Shown: one piece after another, positions 38,247-47,607 of the stretch
How the letters are laid out: every line of letters begins with the position of its first letter
How positions within the stretch are numbered: the first letter of the stretch is position 1
Origin: Pontibacter ruber
Lineage (GTDB): Bacteria > Bacteroidota > Bacteroidia > Cytophagales > Hymenobacteraceae
Length of the DNA stretch: 64,000 bases
Assembly (NCBI RefSeq): GCF_023630205.1
Contig: NZ_JALPRR010000002.1
Coordinates: 1,108,899 to 1,172,898 of the forward strand
Direction: 5' to 3'
Made by a program: the position numbers and the translations under genes
The notes under the pieces: model-generated
Database searches by the model: none
Seen by the model: only the letters and a program-made list of their open reading frames with translations
What the model was told of the DNA's origin: nothing

Positions 38247-38879
38247 ATGACCCACTCCTCTCCTAAGCTTCCTTCTTCTGAAATAATGGCTGTACTAGCC
38301 AAAGATCCTATCATAACTGCTATAGTTAGCCAAGGCAGGCCCTTGCAGTCTTCCAGGTCTGAAGATTTATACTTTAAGTTGCTTGGTTCTATCGTCTCAC
38401 AGCAACTTTCAACCAAGGTAGCGGCTACTATCTTCAGGAGGTTCACAGAACTATATCCCGAAAGCTATCCGCACCCGCACCTGGTACTGGAAACACCAGA
38501 TGAGATTTTGCGCAGCGCTGGATTATCGTTTCAGAAGATTGGGTACATCCGGAATGTGGCAGCCTTTGCACAAGATGGGAACCTGGAACATGCCACGATT
38601 GATGCCATGGAAGATGAAGAGCTAATCCGACACCTGACACAAATTAAAGGGGTAGGCCGCTGGACCGTAGAAATGTTGCTGATGTTTGCCCTGGAAAGGC
38701 CCGACGTTTTCCCGGTAGATGATTTGGGCATACAGAATGCCATGAAGCGCCACTATAGTTTAGAAGAGACAGGAAAACCACTGCGCCTTCGTATGCAGGA
38801 GATAGCCGAATACTGGCGCCCCTACCGTACCATTGCCAGCAAATACCTCTGGCAGTCGCTGGATAATATGCCTAAGTAA
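38247..38879 (+). CDS. HhH-GPD DNA glycosylase (AlkA-like 3-methyladenine glycosylase)
   Basis: 210 residues. The helix-hairpin-helix is at about 131-150 (QIKGVGRWTVEMLLMFALE), followed by the catalytic aspartate region FPVDDLGIQNAM (Asp158/159). LLGSIVSQQLSTKVAATIF is the usual N-terminal signature. It lacks the extra N-terminal domain of E. coli AlkA and is a compact alkylation-repair glycosylase of the MAG-type group. There is no Fe-S cluster cysteine pattern, so it is not an endonuclease III. Confidence 0.9.
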   Translation: MTHSSPKLPSSEIMAVLAKDPIITAIVSQGRPLQSSRSEDLYFKLLGSIVSQQLSTKVAATIFRRFTELYPESYPHPHLVLETPDEILRSAGLSFQKIGYIRNVAAFAQDGNLEHATIDAMEDEELIRHLTQIKGVGRWTVEMLLMFALERPDVFPVDDLGIQNAMKRHYSLEETGKPLRLRMQEIAEYWRPYRTIASKYLWQSLDNMPK

Positions 38880-38966
38880 ACTCTTTTAGCAGAGCTTTGA
38901 AGTTGCTCCTGTTGCAGATGTATAGATCAATTACTATATTGTATAGATACTATACAACTGCTATAC

Positions 38967-39656
38967 ATGTTTCCCTTAACAAAACAATTAAACAAACTTC
39001 CATACTTATTACCCCTGGTGCTGCTTAGCTCCTGTTACACTGCCGAATCCCCTGCTGAAATCAAAGGTAAGGTATTAAATATAGATACGAATGCTCCTGT
39101 TGCGGATGCTACCGTTCATGTTACAATAGCCAACAGCTTAACTCCGGACTACTCCTTATCCCAGCTTATCACTGCACCAACTAAAACAAATAAAGCTGGA
39201 GAGTATAAAATTGTTGTTACACCTGCTGAAAGCAGGAAAGCTTTTATGGTAAAACCATCAAAATCCGGTTACCTGCATTTAATAAAAGATGATACAAGCG
39301 CTGTGTTTGCTCAACTACACCAAAATAACAACCAGGACTTGTATTTAGCCAAGGGTTCTTTACTCAAAATAAGTATAAACAAGGCCAAAACCGATCTGGT
39401 TGAGAATGCACTGGTCAGGCTTATTTATACTTCTGATGAAATACAGCCGGCGCCATCAGGACAGGTGGAAATTGTGGATACTTTAAAGTATAAACCAACC
39501 TCAGAAAACGCTACGTTTATGAAGTTGTTCTATTTTAAGCATACTTCTAAAGTGAAGGTAGAATGGCAGAGAACAGTGAACGGTGCCCCGGAAATAAAGA
39601 ACCAGACTGTTTCATTAGTAGAGTACGACACAGCTCATCATGTAATTAAATACTAA
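38967..39656 (+). CDS. Lipoprotein with carboxypeptidase-regulatory-like fold
   Basis: 229 residues. Signal peptide with lipobox (LVLLSSC). The first domain looks like a CarboxypepD_reg sandwich (EIKGKVLNIDTNAPVADATV; TNKAGEYKIVV). No other domain is recognised. Base and codon use are more AT-rich than in the neighbours, which could reflect recent acquisition or simply weak selection. It is flanked by intergenic DNA on both sides. Confidence 0.6.
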   Translation: MFPLTKQLNKLPYLLPLVLLSSCYTAESPAEIKGKVLNIDTNAPVADATVHVTIANSLTPDYSLSQLITAPTKTNKAGEYKIVVTPAESRKAFMVKPSKSGYLHLIKDDTSAVFAQLHQNNNQDLYLAKGSLLKISINKAKTDLVENALVRLIYTSDEIQPAPSGQVEIVDTLKYKPTSENATFMKLFYFKHTSKVKVEWQRTVNGAPEIKNQTVSLVEYDTAHHVIKY

Positions 39657-39837
39657 GTTCAGGCAAGTATAAGCTTCTTCTAAGAATGTAGTTTAAATAA
39701 AGATAGCCATTATAATGGCAGCGTAACTATTCAAAAGAACAATAGCTGCACAAGCAAACCATTTAGTAGTATACCACGCTATAATAACATTTAAGATATG
39801 TAAAACTTAACTTTCCTTATAAATCAAAGATGTTATT

Positions 39838-40227
39838 ATGGAACACAAATCTGCTACTGACTTGGTTAAAGAAGCCAAACAGCAAATCGAGAACCTAACT
39901 CCTGAACAGGTGCACGAAGAATTATCGAATGGCAAAGCAACGCTGATCGATATTCGGGAGAGCGAAGAGCTGAAGCAAAATGGTAAAATTGCCGGCTCTG
40001 TGCATGCTCCACGGGGCATGTTGGAGTTTTATGCCGACAGCTCGTTACCTTATCACCGTCCGGAGTTCGATAAAAACAAACGACTTATTTTACACTGTGC
40101 TTCCGGAGGGCGCTCGGCACTGGCTACCGCTACATTAAAAAAGATGGGCTACGATAACGTGGCACACCTAGATGGCGGATTTAAGGCATGGAAGGAATCT
40201 GGAAAACCGGTTTCTGAAGAAAAGTAA
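39838..40227 (+). CDS. Rhodanese-domain sulfurtransferase
   Basis: 129 residues, one rhodanese domain. The active-site loop HCASGGRS holds Cys87; TLIDIRESEEL and VAHLDGGFKAWKESG are the usual flanking motifs. It lacks an export signal. Such proteins transfer sulfur from a persulfide; the partner is unknown. Single-gene unit. Confidence 0.9.
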   Translation: MEHKSATDLVKEAKQQIENLTPEQVHEELSNGKATLIDIRESEELKQNGKIAGSVHAPRGMLEFYADSSLPYHRPEFDKNKRLILHCASGGRSALATATLKKMGYDNVAHLDGGFKAWKESGKPVSEEK

Positions 40228-40297
40228 ATTAGTATTTAATTTAGGGAGTGGAGGGTAGTTAGGTATTTATACTTCCTGCTCTCCATTCATAAATCCT

Positions 40298-41209
40298 TTA
40301 CTTCACCTTCGCCCGCTTTACCAGGTAACTATACAGCACCTTATCAAAAGGCTCGCTGATATCGACGGGCACAAAATCGATCTTATACTGTCCGCACTTT
40401 AATTCCAGGTCCCGCTTATACTTCTCTACAGCGGTGCGGTAATGCTCGCGCACCTGCGATGGCTGTAGCTTCAGCTCCTGCCCTGTTTCCATGTCAACAA
40501 AAACGTAAGGCCGCTCGGCAAAATCAAACTCTTCCTCGGTTTTCCGGTCCATCACATGGAAAAGCAACACCTCATGCTTCTGATGTTTTAAATGCTGAAG
40601 AGCCGCAAACACGGCATCGCTGTCATCGTGTCTGCTGAGCATATCGCTGAAAATAACCACCAGCGAGCGCTTGGGTATCTGCTGCGCAATCTGGTGGATT
40701 ACGTCTGAAACGTTCGTGTCGCGGGCTGTTGGCTTTAGATCCAGTTGCTTTTGCAGGAGCAATAACAACGTATGCAGGTGCGATGCCGTGGATCGGACCG
40801 GCGTCTGAAGTTCTATTTTATCTGAGAAGGTAACAAGGCCAACAGCGTCGCGTTGCTTGCGAAGCAGCGTTGCTAGAGCCGCAGCGCACAGGGCACTGAA
40901 CGTAATTTTCCCGTTGTTCTCGGTTGGGTAATACATAGAAGGCGAGACATCCAGCAACATGTGACAGCGCAGGTTCGTCTCCTCCTCAAACCGCTTTACA
41001 AAGAGCTTATCGGTGCGGGCGTATACTTTCCAGTCGATGTGGCGGGTACTTTCGCCGCTGTTGTAGAGGCGGTGCTCAGAAAATTCTACCGAAAAGCCGT
41101 GATACGGCGACTGATGCAAGCCTGTGATAAAGCCCTCCACCAGCTGCTTTGCCAGAAATTCCATGTTCTCAAATTTCTGAACGTCGGCAAGGGTGAGAGG
41201 CTTTTTCAT
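40298..41209 (-). CDS. DUF58 protein (second in window)
   Basis: 303 residues. The DUF58 signature RHIDWKVYARTDKLFVKRF is at about 56-74, with a VWA-like MIDAS (LLDVSPSM) after it. It differs in sequence from the 23.4-kb copy. No moxR or Bat gene adjoins; it is directly preceded on its strand by rlpA (6 bp apart), so the two are likely to be co-transcribed. The meaning of this pairing is unknown. Confidence 0.88.
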   Translation of the reverse strand: MKKPLTLADVQKFENMEFLAKQLVEGFITGLHQSPYHGFSVEFSEHRLYNSGESTRHIDWKVYARTDKLFVKRFEEETNLRCHMLLDVSPSMYYPTENNGKITFSALCAAALATLLRKQRDAVGLVTFSDKIELQTPVRSTASHLHTLLLLLQKQLDLKPTARDTNVSDVIHQIAQQIPKRSLVVIFSDMLSRHDDSDAVFAALQHLKHQKHEVLLFHVMDRKTEEEFDFAERPYVFVDMETGQELKLQPSQVREHYRTAVEKYKRDLELKCGQYKIDFVPVDISEPFDKVLYSYLVKRAKVK

Positions 41210-41215
41210 CGGTAT

Positions 41216-41632
41216 CTATTCTGTCTTAACAGGGGTCTTCTCTGAAACGATCAGAGAGGGATCTTGTTGCTCCTTTGGCTCTTTTTCCACTTCCTGCAGT
41301 CGCACGGTGCCTATGCCGGCTCGAACAATGTCGAGTTCTTTGGCGGCTGCCCTGGACAGATCGATAATGGAACGACTTCTGGCAGACAGGCGGTCGTTGA
41401 TCTTGACAATGACAGTTTTGCCATTTTTGAGATTGGTAACCAGCACACGGGTATTAAAAGGAAGTGTGGCGTGAGCGGCTGTCAGCAGCGTTTTGTTGTA
41501 GCGCTCTCCACTGGATGTACGCTGCCCCTGCATTCGGTCGGAGTAATAAGATGCCTTACCGTCCGCTGAGTAAAGGGCTGTGCTGTTAAAGAACGAGAAA
41601 AGATAAATTAGTATAAGAGAACATAAATTCAT
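41216..41632 (-). CDS. rlpA: RlpA-like septal ring / double-psi beta-barrel protein
   Basis: 138 residues. A hydrophobic N-terminal segment (LILIYLFSFFNSTALYS) acts as a signal peptide. The double-psi barrel is shown by ASYYSDRMQGQRTSSGERYN, AAHATLPFNTRVLVTNL and the catalytic-type motif VKINDR, then IDLSRAAAKELDI. RlpA proteins act as lytic transglycosylases on bare glycan strands; no SPOR domain is present, which is common for short members. A -7 box lies 24 bp upstream. Confidence 0.88.
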   Translation of the reverse strand: MNLCSLILIYLFSFFNSTALYSADGKASYYSDRMQGQRTSSGERYNKTLLTAAHATLPFNTRVLVTNLKNGKTVIVKINDRLSARSRSIIDLSRAAAKELDIVRAGIGTVRLQEVEKEPKEQQDPSLIVSEKTPVKTE

Positions 41633-41655
41633 GATATACTATATTTGGTCCGGGG

Positions 41656-41663
41656 CAAATATA
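41656..41663 (-). promoter_or_regulatory. -7 box (TATATTTG on the minus strand) for rlpA/DUF58
   Basis: Perfect TAnnTTTG match, 24 bp before the rlpA start. A TTG at about 41686-41688 (minus strand) could be the -33 element with a 22-bp spacer. Confidence 0.6.
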
Positions 41664-41777
41664 GAAGTTAATATTTAGAGCGTCCCAATTATGGAAATTT
41701 TAAATTCAAAAATTTTTATATATCAAATTAATATGTTACTTTTAGGTTCACAAAGTTGAATTTAACGTCTAAAAACG

Positions 41778-42107
41778 GTGGAAGAGAACAACGAAAAAGC
41801 AGAAATTTTTTCCCAAAGGGTAAGAGCTGGAAAGAGAACGTATTTCTTTGATGTGAAGTCAACTCGCTCGAACGACTTTTATGTGACGATCACAGAAAGT
41901 AAGCGCAAGTTCAAAGACGAGACTTTCTCATATGAGAAGCACAAGATCTTTTTGTACAAGGAAGACTTCGCCAAATTCATGGAGGCTCTGCAGGGAACGA
42001 TAGATCACGTTAAATCAGAATTGCTGACAGAAGAGGCACTGGCCGCTCTGGAAAACCCAGTGGCAGAAACAGAGCCTTCGTTTGATGACGAACTTAAGTG
42101 GGAATAG
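41778..42107 (+). CDS. DUF3276 / PUR-like nucleic-acid-binding protein
   Basis: 109 residues from a GTG start. The conserved core is FSQRVRAGKRTYFFDVKSTR and FYVTITESKRKFKDETFSYE, followed by HKIFLYKEDFAKFMEAL. The DUF3276 family is related to PUR-alpha and Borrelia BpuR, which bind single-stranded DNA and RNA. It is usually a small, highly expressed regulator in Bacteroidota. A strong terminator follows. Confidence 0.9.
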   Translation: MEENNEKAEIFSQRVRAGKRTYFFDVKSTRSNDFYVTITESKRKFKDETFSYEKHKIFLYKEDFAKFMEALQGTIDHVKSELLTEEALAALENPVAETEPSFDDELKWE

Positions 42108-42135
42108 AAGTTCTACTCCCTTTATAGAATACAGA

Positions 42136-42160
42136 GCCTGTGCCGTGCACGGGCTTTTTT
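42136..42160 (+). terminator. Terminator of the DUF3276 gene
   Basis: An 8-bp stem (GCCTGTGC / GCACGGGC with one G-U pair), CGT loop and six T residues, 28 bp after the stop codon. Confidence 0.88.
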
Positions 42161-42346
42161 ATTTTATACTTCTATTCATGCCCCTACCATACTTGATAAG
42201 CAACTTCTATCCTGCTATGTTCAGTGGCAACCAGCATCTGAGTATAACCATAACTGTGATCTATGTAGCTAACAAGTATGTTGCTTTGTAGCTGCTGTTC
42301 ATCCTCAGGCTAATTTACTTATACTTTCATAGCTACATTTTGTGCG

Positions 42347-42640
42347 CTCAGGGCCGCGGGGCCTCGTTCTCGGGTATCGCGCTGTCTAGCTTTCCTTTGC
42401 TCCTGCGTCGCAATATCGCTGTCGCGATACCGGAAAAACTCGCATAGGCGCTCTTTAAAGAGGGCCCCTACCCCCACCCAAGGACTGGAAACAACACGGC
42501 TTCGTTAGCGGCTATGCAACTGGAACAGAATTGTAGGGACAGGTCGCGACCTGTCCGTGCTATACCTACAGCTATGAAACTAATACTTGAAGTATAGCAG
42601 TAGCAGAGATTCCCCTCCTTGGATGGGTGCAGGGGCAGGT
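42347..42640 (-). repeat. Interspersed repeat, copy B
   Basis: About 294 bp, the inverted partner of 35751-36025. It contains the perfect palindrome GGACAGGTCGCGACCTGTCC, a shared GCCGCGGGGCCTCG segment and the C-rich/G-rich end. The centre differs from copy A. A separate short word at about 42658-42688 resembles one at 36135-36165 in direct orientation (CTCG..CGA..ATGACAGAA type). Non-coding. Confidence 0.8.
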
Positions 42641-42821
42641 TTATACTTTACCATTTCCAGATCTCTCCCGCTGGTCGAGATGACAGAAATGGGAATAACC
42701 GAAAACGCTATACTTTGGCTAAGCAGCCAACAACATCAGGAGATACACCAACATCCGTATAGCCATCTCTGCTTACTGATCCTGCAAAGTATAAACATAC
42801 TCAACTAAGCTTAAAATAATG

Positions 42822-42829
42822 TATATTTG
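42822..42829 (+). promoter_or_regulatory. -7 box (TATATTTG) for ychF
   Basis: Perfect TAnnTTTG match, 27 bp before the ychF start codon. No clear -33 TTTG at 19 bp upstream. Confidence 0.65.
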
Positions 42830-42856
42830 CGCCCTGATAATAAACGATAAGAATAA

Positions 42857-43954
42857 ATGGGACTCAGATGCGGAATTGTAGGACTGCCAAACGTAGGTAA
42901 GTCTACTTTGTTTAACGCCATTTCTAATGCCAAGGCAGAATCTGCCAATTACCCTTTTTGTACCATAGAGCCAAACGTAGGCGTGATTACGGTGCCTGAC
43001 GAGCGCCTGCAGATCCTCGAAGAACTGGTTCATCCGGAGCGTGTGCTGCCAACCGTAATCGAGTTTGTTGACATTGCCGGTCTGGTAAAAGGTGCTAGCA
43101 AAGGCGAAGGGTTAGGTAACAAGTTCCTTGCAAACATCCGCGAGGTAGATGCCATCATTCACGTAGTGCGTTGCTTCGAAGACCCTAACATTGTGCACGT
43201 AGCAGGTAAAGTAGATCCTGTTTCAGATAAAGAAATCATCGATACAGAGCTGCAGCTGAAAGACCTGGAATCGATTGACAAAAAAATGCAGAAGGTGCAG
43301 CGTTCTGCCAAAGCCGGTGATGCCAAAGCTAAAAAAGAACTGGCCAGCCTGGAGAAGTATAAAGCGCACCTGGAGCAGGGTCTGAATGCCCGCAGCATGG
43401 ATGCCACCGAAGATGACAAAGAAGCTGTTGCTGACCTGAACCTGCTTACCGATAAGCCGGTGATCTATGCTGCAAACGTAGACGAGGAATCCGTAAACAC
43501 AGGCAATGAGTTCTCAAGAGCACTGGAGGAGCACGTTAAAAACGAAAATGCACAGGTGGTTCTGATCTCTGCTTCCATCGAGGCGCAAATCGCTGAACTG
43601 ACCGATCCGGAAGAAAAAGAAATGTTCCTGGCTGAGTATAACCTGAAAGAATCTGGTTTGAGCAAGCTGATCAAAGCTTCTTACAGCCTGCTGGACCTGA
43701 TCACTTACTTTACGGCCGGTGTGAAAGAAGTACGCGCCTGGACGATTGGAAAAGGCTGGAAAGCTCCTCAGGCTGCGGGCGTTATCCACTCCGACTTCGA
43801 GAAAGGCTTTATCCGTGCTGAAGTGATCAAGCTGAAGGATTACCAGGAATACAAGACGGAAACGAAGATCAAAGAAGCCGGTAAAATGGCTGTAGAAGGC
43901 AAAGATTACGTGGTGCAGGACGGTGACATCATGCACTTCCGCTTCAACGTATAA
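42857..43954 (+). CDS. ychF: YchF/Ola1 redox- and ribosome-associated ATPase
   Basis: 365 residues, the usual length. P-loop [14 protein letters not shown], switch region [13 protein letters not shown]3 [16 protein letters not shown] and the non-canonical G4 that gives ATP rather than GTP preference in this family. The C-terminal TGS domain ends in [10 protein letters not shown]. It binds ribosomes and modulates stress responses. A strong terminator follows. Confidence 0.97.
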   Translation: MGLRCGIVGLPNVGKSTLFNAISNAKAESANYPFCTIEPNVGVITVPDERLQILEELVHPERVLPTVIEFVDIAGLVKGASKGEGLGNKFLANIREVDAIIHVVRCFEDPNIVHVAGKVDPVSDKEIIDTELQLKDLESIDKKMQKVQRSAKAGDAKAKKELASLEKYKAHLEQGLNARSMDATEDDKEAVADLNLLTDKPVIYAANVDEESVNTGNEFSRALEEHVKNENAQVVLISASIEAQIAELTDPEEKEMFLAEYNLKESGLSKLIKASYSLLDLITYFTAGVKEVRAWTIGKGWKAPQAAGVIHSDFEKGFIRAEVIKLKDYQEYKTETKIKEAGKMAVEGKDYVVQDGDIMHFRFNV

Positions 43955-43980
43955 ACTGACAAAACTATCAAACACAAAAA

Positions 43981-44008
43981 AGGCAGGTACCACACCTGCC
44001 TTTTTTTA
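43981..44008 (+). terminator. Terminator of ychF
   Basis: An 8-bp stem (AGGCAGGT / ACCTGCCT) with 5-nt loop and a T-rich tail, 26 bp after the stop codon. Confidence 0.92.
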
Positions 44009-44175
44009 TACTTCATTTTTCAATACATTATACATACTGTCTGAACGGCAACACAAAATACTGAACGGCCTGATAAGACAAATCACACATATTCAGCACT
44101 TGCTTTATAGCCCCTGAAAAAAGACAGTATTAAGGATTAACTGATTACTATTTATTGATAACTGATAACTGCCCT

Positions 44176-45498
44176 CTACCTCCTGTTAAAATAAATTTCT
44201 TCATATCCGATCAACAAATCGGCTCTCGTACCTGGCGGGCGATAATAGATCAGGATGTCGTAGCTGTTGCCGGTTTCGAAATGGCTTCCTTCAAAATAGC
44301 TTTCGTCTGGTGCGCCATTGTTTGGCTTTAAAGTATAGTAGTAGTTGTAATACCCCTGTTTCAGTAACAAACGACCGGTATAGGCCTGCCGTTCGGCATC
44401 GTAGCGCATGCGGGCTTCGTTGCTTAGCTGCCAATCCGTAAGGGCTCCGAGCAAGTATACTGTCCCGTTTGCCTCCTCTGCTGCCTTCAACTCAAAATCA
44501 ACCCAGGTATAGTCGGCGTTCACCATGGCATAGCCATACTCCCGGTTGCCGAAAATCTGCTTTCCGTCTACGTCAGGATCCTGGCTATACGCTGCCCCCT
44601 GCCGGTTCTGGTCTGATTGCAGGTAAACATCGATCGGCGTTTTTTCAAGGTCGATCTTATCAATACCAACCCCTTTGTAACGAATGCTGCGCGTATCAAA
44701 TGGGCGGAACTCGCTAAGCCCGAGGAAGTGGTCTTTGGGCTCAAAGAACACATACTCCAGCCGCCGCTGATCGTCGCGCACAAAGGTTGGTCTTGGGTAA
44801 GTTTTGGCATTGTCCCAGCGGTGGTTCTGGCGCATGATGGCTTTCACCTCCTGCGATGGATTTACAAGCGGATAATCTTTGTAGAACACGTTAAACTCTA
44901 CTGGCTGTCGCGAAAAGCGGCCGTTTGTTCCGGTGGGCACTCCGAGCTTTGCTGCAACAACAACCTGGTTCTGGTAAACCAGCAAACGCCGTGTAAGTAA
45001 AATACCTCCTCCCTCCTCTGCCACCTGCAGCAGGTAATTGCCGCTGATCTTTACCCGAGGCACCCGAAAGCGGTAATGCACATAGGGCACCCGTGTGTTC
45101 ACCGAATTCTGTACATCTGTCACAAAGAACTCGTTGAAATCGTTCAGGTACTGTGTTTCTGTTAACGAGGAAGGCGTCCAGTCCATGTTGCAATGTACCA
45201 GTTTAGCTACCAGGCGCTGGGGATTGGCATTCAGGCGATCGAACTCAAGTATAACCGGTCGCTCCTGGCTAAGCGGCGTTACAGCAGGTTCAAGTACTTC
45301 TTCAGGTACGCCGGTCGCAACATAAAACTGCACCGACTTTATACTCTGGTCGTAGACATAATCCTCATATCGTACAGGAGTTTGATTGCTGACGGCACCG
45401 GTAGTGCTCTGCCCCTGTTGCTCAATGGGCACACAGGCTACCATACCGGATGAAAGCAGAGCAGCCAGCAGGAAAGTATAAGATGTTTTTCTTAACAT
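44176..45498 (-). CDS. DUF5103 lipoprotein
   Basis: 440 residues. Signal peptide with a probable lipobox (SSGMVAC). The DUF5103 core is visible in SVQFYVATGVPEEVLEPAV, LVHCNMDWTPSSLTETQYL, YVHYRFRVPRVKISGNYLLQ and a C-terminal beta domain around YLLGALTDWQLSNEARM. This Bacteroidota-restricted family is secreted or surface-anchored and has no known function. It is a lone gene. Confidence 0.9.
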   Translation of the reverse strand: MLRKTSYTFLLAALLSSGMVACVPIEQQGQSTTGAVSNQTPVRYEDYVYDQSIKSVQFYVATGVPEEVLEPAVTPLSQERPVILEFDRLNANPQRLVAKLVHCNMDWTPSSLTETQYLNDFNEFFVTDVQNSVNTRVPYVHYRFRVPRVKISGNYLLQVAEEGGGILLTRRLLVYQNQVVVAAKLGVPTGTNGRFSRQPVEFNVFYKDYPLVNPSQEVKAIMRQNHRWDNAKTYPRPTFVRDDQRRLEYVFFEPKDHFLGLSEFRPFDTRSIRYKGVGIDKIDLEKTPIDVYLQSDQNRQGAAYSQDPDVDGKQIFGNREYGYAMVNADYTWVDFELKAAEEANGTVYLLGALTDWQLSNEARMRYDAERQAYTGRLLLKQGYYNYYYTLKPNNGAPDESYFEGSHFETGNSYDILIYYRPPGTRADLLIGYEEIYFNRR

Positions 45499-45715
45499 GA
45501 GTAGCGCAGGCTGGTTATAAGCAGAAGGCGTCTAACTTAGTGCCTGTTTTGTTTGGCGTACTAAATATACCTAAAAGTACCTGATTGGCAAGATGCCAGC
45601 AATCCAGGCAAAGTATAAATTGCTTACAACCAGCTTCCCTGTGTGCTTATTATCTGCTGCTTACGCTACCTACTATTATGTAGAAAATCCATCCGCGTTA
45701 TAAGTATAAATCTGC

Positions 45716-46135
45716 TTAGTGCTCCAGAATGGATTTAACTGTTATACCAGCCACAAGCGTTTTCTGCACCGGGCAGCGATCCGATATCTGCTTCAGTCGC
45801 TGGCGCTGTTTCTCATCCAGGTCGCCGTACAGTTTAACATGCTTTACAACCTGGGTAAGCCTTGCTTCATCCAATTCGCAGTGTTCGCAATCGTCTGCAT
45901 GCTTGCGCTCGTGCTTCAGTTTGATTTCAACGCGATCCAGCGGCCACTGCTTGTGTTTGGCGTACATGTGCAGGGTAATTGCAGCACAAGAGCCGATAGC
46001 GCTAAGTATGTAATCGTAAGGGTCCGGGCCAGCGATTTCTTTGTCAGACTCATCTATGACGAGCGTTTGGCCAGCAACTTCTATTTCGGCTTTCAGGCTG
46101 CTCTCTTTATCAACACTAACTTTAACTCTGCTCAT
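45716..46135 (-). CDS. OsmC/Ohr-family peroxiredoxin-like protein
   Basis: 139 residues. The two redox cysteines are in ILSAIGSCAAITLHMYA and SDRCPVQKTLVAG, the typical OsmC spacing. OsmC-like proteins reduce organic hydroperoxides with dihydrolipoyl-type thiols; this one belongs to a wider group with unproven substrates. There is no export signal. It lies just downstream of the sensor kinase on the same strand but with a gap of 116 bp. Confidence 0.9.
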   Translation of the reverse strand: MSRVKVSVDKESSLKAEIEVAGQTLVIDESDKEIAGPDPYDYILSAIGSCAAITLHMYAKHKQWPLDRVEIKLKHERKHADDCEHCELDEARLTQVVKHVKLYGDLDEKQRQRLKQISDRCPVQKTLVAGITVKSILEH

Positions 46136-46251
46136 GGCTGCACTATTATAGTTCTTTAAGTGTAAGAAGTATAAGTATACGGCAGAAACCAGCTGTTGTA
46201 CTTAGGGGCGCTAAAGAACCTGGGAGGCATCGGAAGCTTAACTATCTAAGC

Positions 46252-47607
46252 TTAAAAACGAAGCGTAAACGTGGTGCCCTTGCCAAGTTCCGACTGTACC
46301 AGCACGGTACCCTTATGCAGGCGCATGATCTGGCGTGACAAGCTTAGCCCTATCCCTGAGCCGGATTTCTTGGTGGTGAAAAAAGGTATGAAGATTTTAG
46401 CCATTGCCTCTTCCGTCATACCTTGCCCTTTATCGCTTACTTCAATGCTGATGCGGCTGCGATCGTCCAGGTAAGCACGAAGCGTAACCCGTCTGTCAGT
46501 CTCCTCCTGCGTTGCCTCCAGCGCGTTTTTAACAAGGTTAATAAGCACCTGAGAGATCATACTTCTGTCTGCAGACAACAGCAGCGGCCCTGAAGGAATA
46601 TCGATCTTGAGACTGGCATGCTGCGCCGCAAATTGCTCCCGCAACAGCAGTTTGGTTTCCTGCAGCAGTTCCCCGACATTAAATAAGGTCATATGCGGAA
46701 CAGAGATCGTTGTCAGGTTGCGGAAGTCGTTCACAAACCGGATCAGGCCATCGCTGCGCCGGCTTATCGTCTGCAGGCACTGCCCGATGTCTTCCAGTTC
46801 TTCCTTCAGCAGGGTAATCTCTTCGGCAGGCGTATCGATAAAACTGTTGATCTCCTCACCGGCGCTGGAAGAAAGCGATGCGATCGGAGTTACCGAGTTC
46901 ATGATCTCATGGGTCAGCACCTTGATCAGGTTCTGCCAGGCTTCCATCTCTTTCTCTTCCAGTTCCCGTTGGATGTTCTGGATAGAGGCGAGTTTTACGG
47001 TATCGCCCAGCAAGGCCAGTTCGATCACATGCACCGACAGGTTCGCCTGCTCTCCTACCTGCCGTACCTGCACCAGTTGTTTTTCGCCATGCTCCATCTC
47101 CTGCAAGCCCAGCGCCAGAACCGGGCTAACACGGGCAAGTTCTTTTATATTTTGTGCATGGCCGATCTGTAAAAGTTTTTTGGCTGCATTGTTTAACATC
47201 AGGATCGTACCATCGGCCTTGTACGTGATGATGCCAATGCCGATGTGCTGCACAATTACTTCGAAGTAATGCAGGTGGGCCTCTTTCTCGGCACGCACTT
47301 CCCTGAATTTGTTCATTACCTCATTCAGGCGCAAAGCCAGTTCTTTCTGAACTTTACCCTCTCCGGTTACATGAAAAAGCTCGGTAAAATCATCGTACCG
47401 GATGGAATTGAGAAAACGCAGGAACTGTTTGTTGGTGCGCTCATGGTATTGTATGAACAGGTATACCTGCAGCAGGGCAAAAGCCAGCAAACCGATAAAT
47501 GTACCCCTGTAATCCGGGTTTAAACCAATGCGGGAAAGGAGGTATATCGTACCGGCCAGCACAGCCAGTCGCAGCAACAGCTGGAGCCTGTAGTTATTAA
47601 AGCGCAT
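46252..47607 (-). CDS. NtrY-like sensor histidine kinase
   Basis: 451 residues from the ATG at 47607, which overlaps the regulator's stop codon by 11 bp; an ATG at 47634 is an alternative. Two N-terminal membrane helices (LQLLLRLAVLAGTIYLLSRI; TFIGLLAFALLQVYLFIQY), a PAS-like domain (VIVQHIGIGIITYKADGTIL), the H-box VLTHEIMNSVTPI, then N- (LINLVKNALEA), G1 (VSDKGQGMTEEAM) and G2 (SGSGIGLSLSRQIM) boxes. It phosphorylates the adjacent NtrC-like regulator in response to an unknown signal. Confidence 0.93.
   Translation of the reverse strand: MRFNNYRLQLLLRLAVLAGTIYLLSRIGLNPDYRGTFIGLLAFALLQVYLFIQYHERTNKQFLRFLNSIRYDDFTELFHVTGEGKVQKELALRLNEVMNKFREVRAEKEAHLHYFEVIVQHIGIGIITYKADGTILMLNNAAKKLLQIGHAQNIKELARVSPVLALGLQEMEHGEKQLVQVRQVGEQANLSVHVIELALLGDTVKLASIQNIQRELEEKEMEAWQNLIKVLTHEIMNSVTPIASLSSSAGEEINSFIDTPAEEITLLKEELEDIGQCLQTISRRSDGLIRFVNDFRNLTTISVPHMTLFNVGELLQETKLLLREQFAAQHASLKIDIPSGPLLLSADRSMISQVLINLVKNALEATQEETDRRVTLRAYLDDRSRISIEVSDKGQGMTEEAMAKIFIPFFTTKKSGSGIGLSLSRQIMRLHKGTVLVQSELGKGTTFTLRF

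Noticed and set aside
42108..42856. Prophage or toxin-antitoxin genes in the 42-kb gap
   Set aside because: No frame with credible start or domain; the block is explained by a terminator, repeat B and the ychF promoter.
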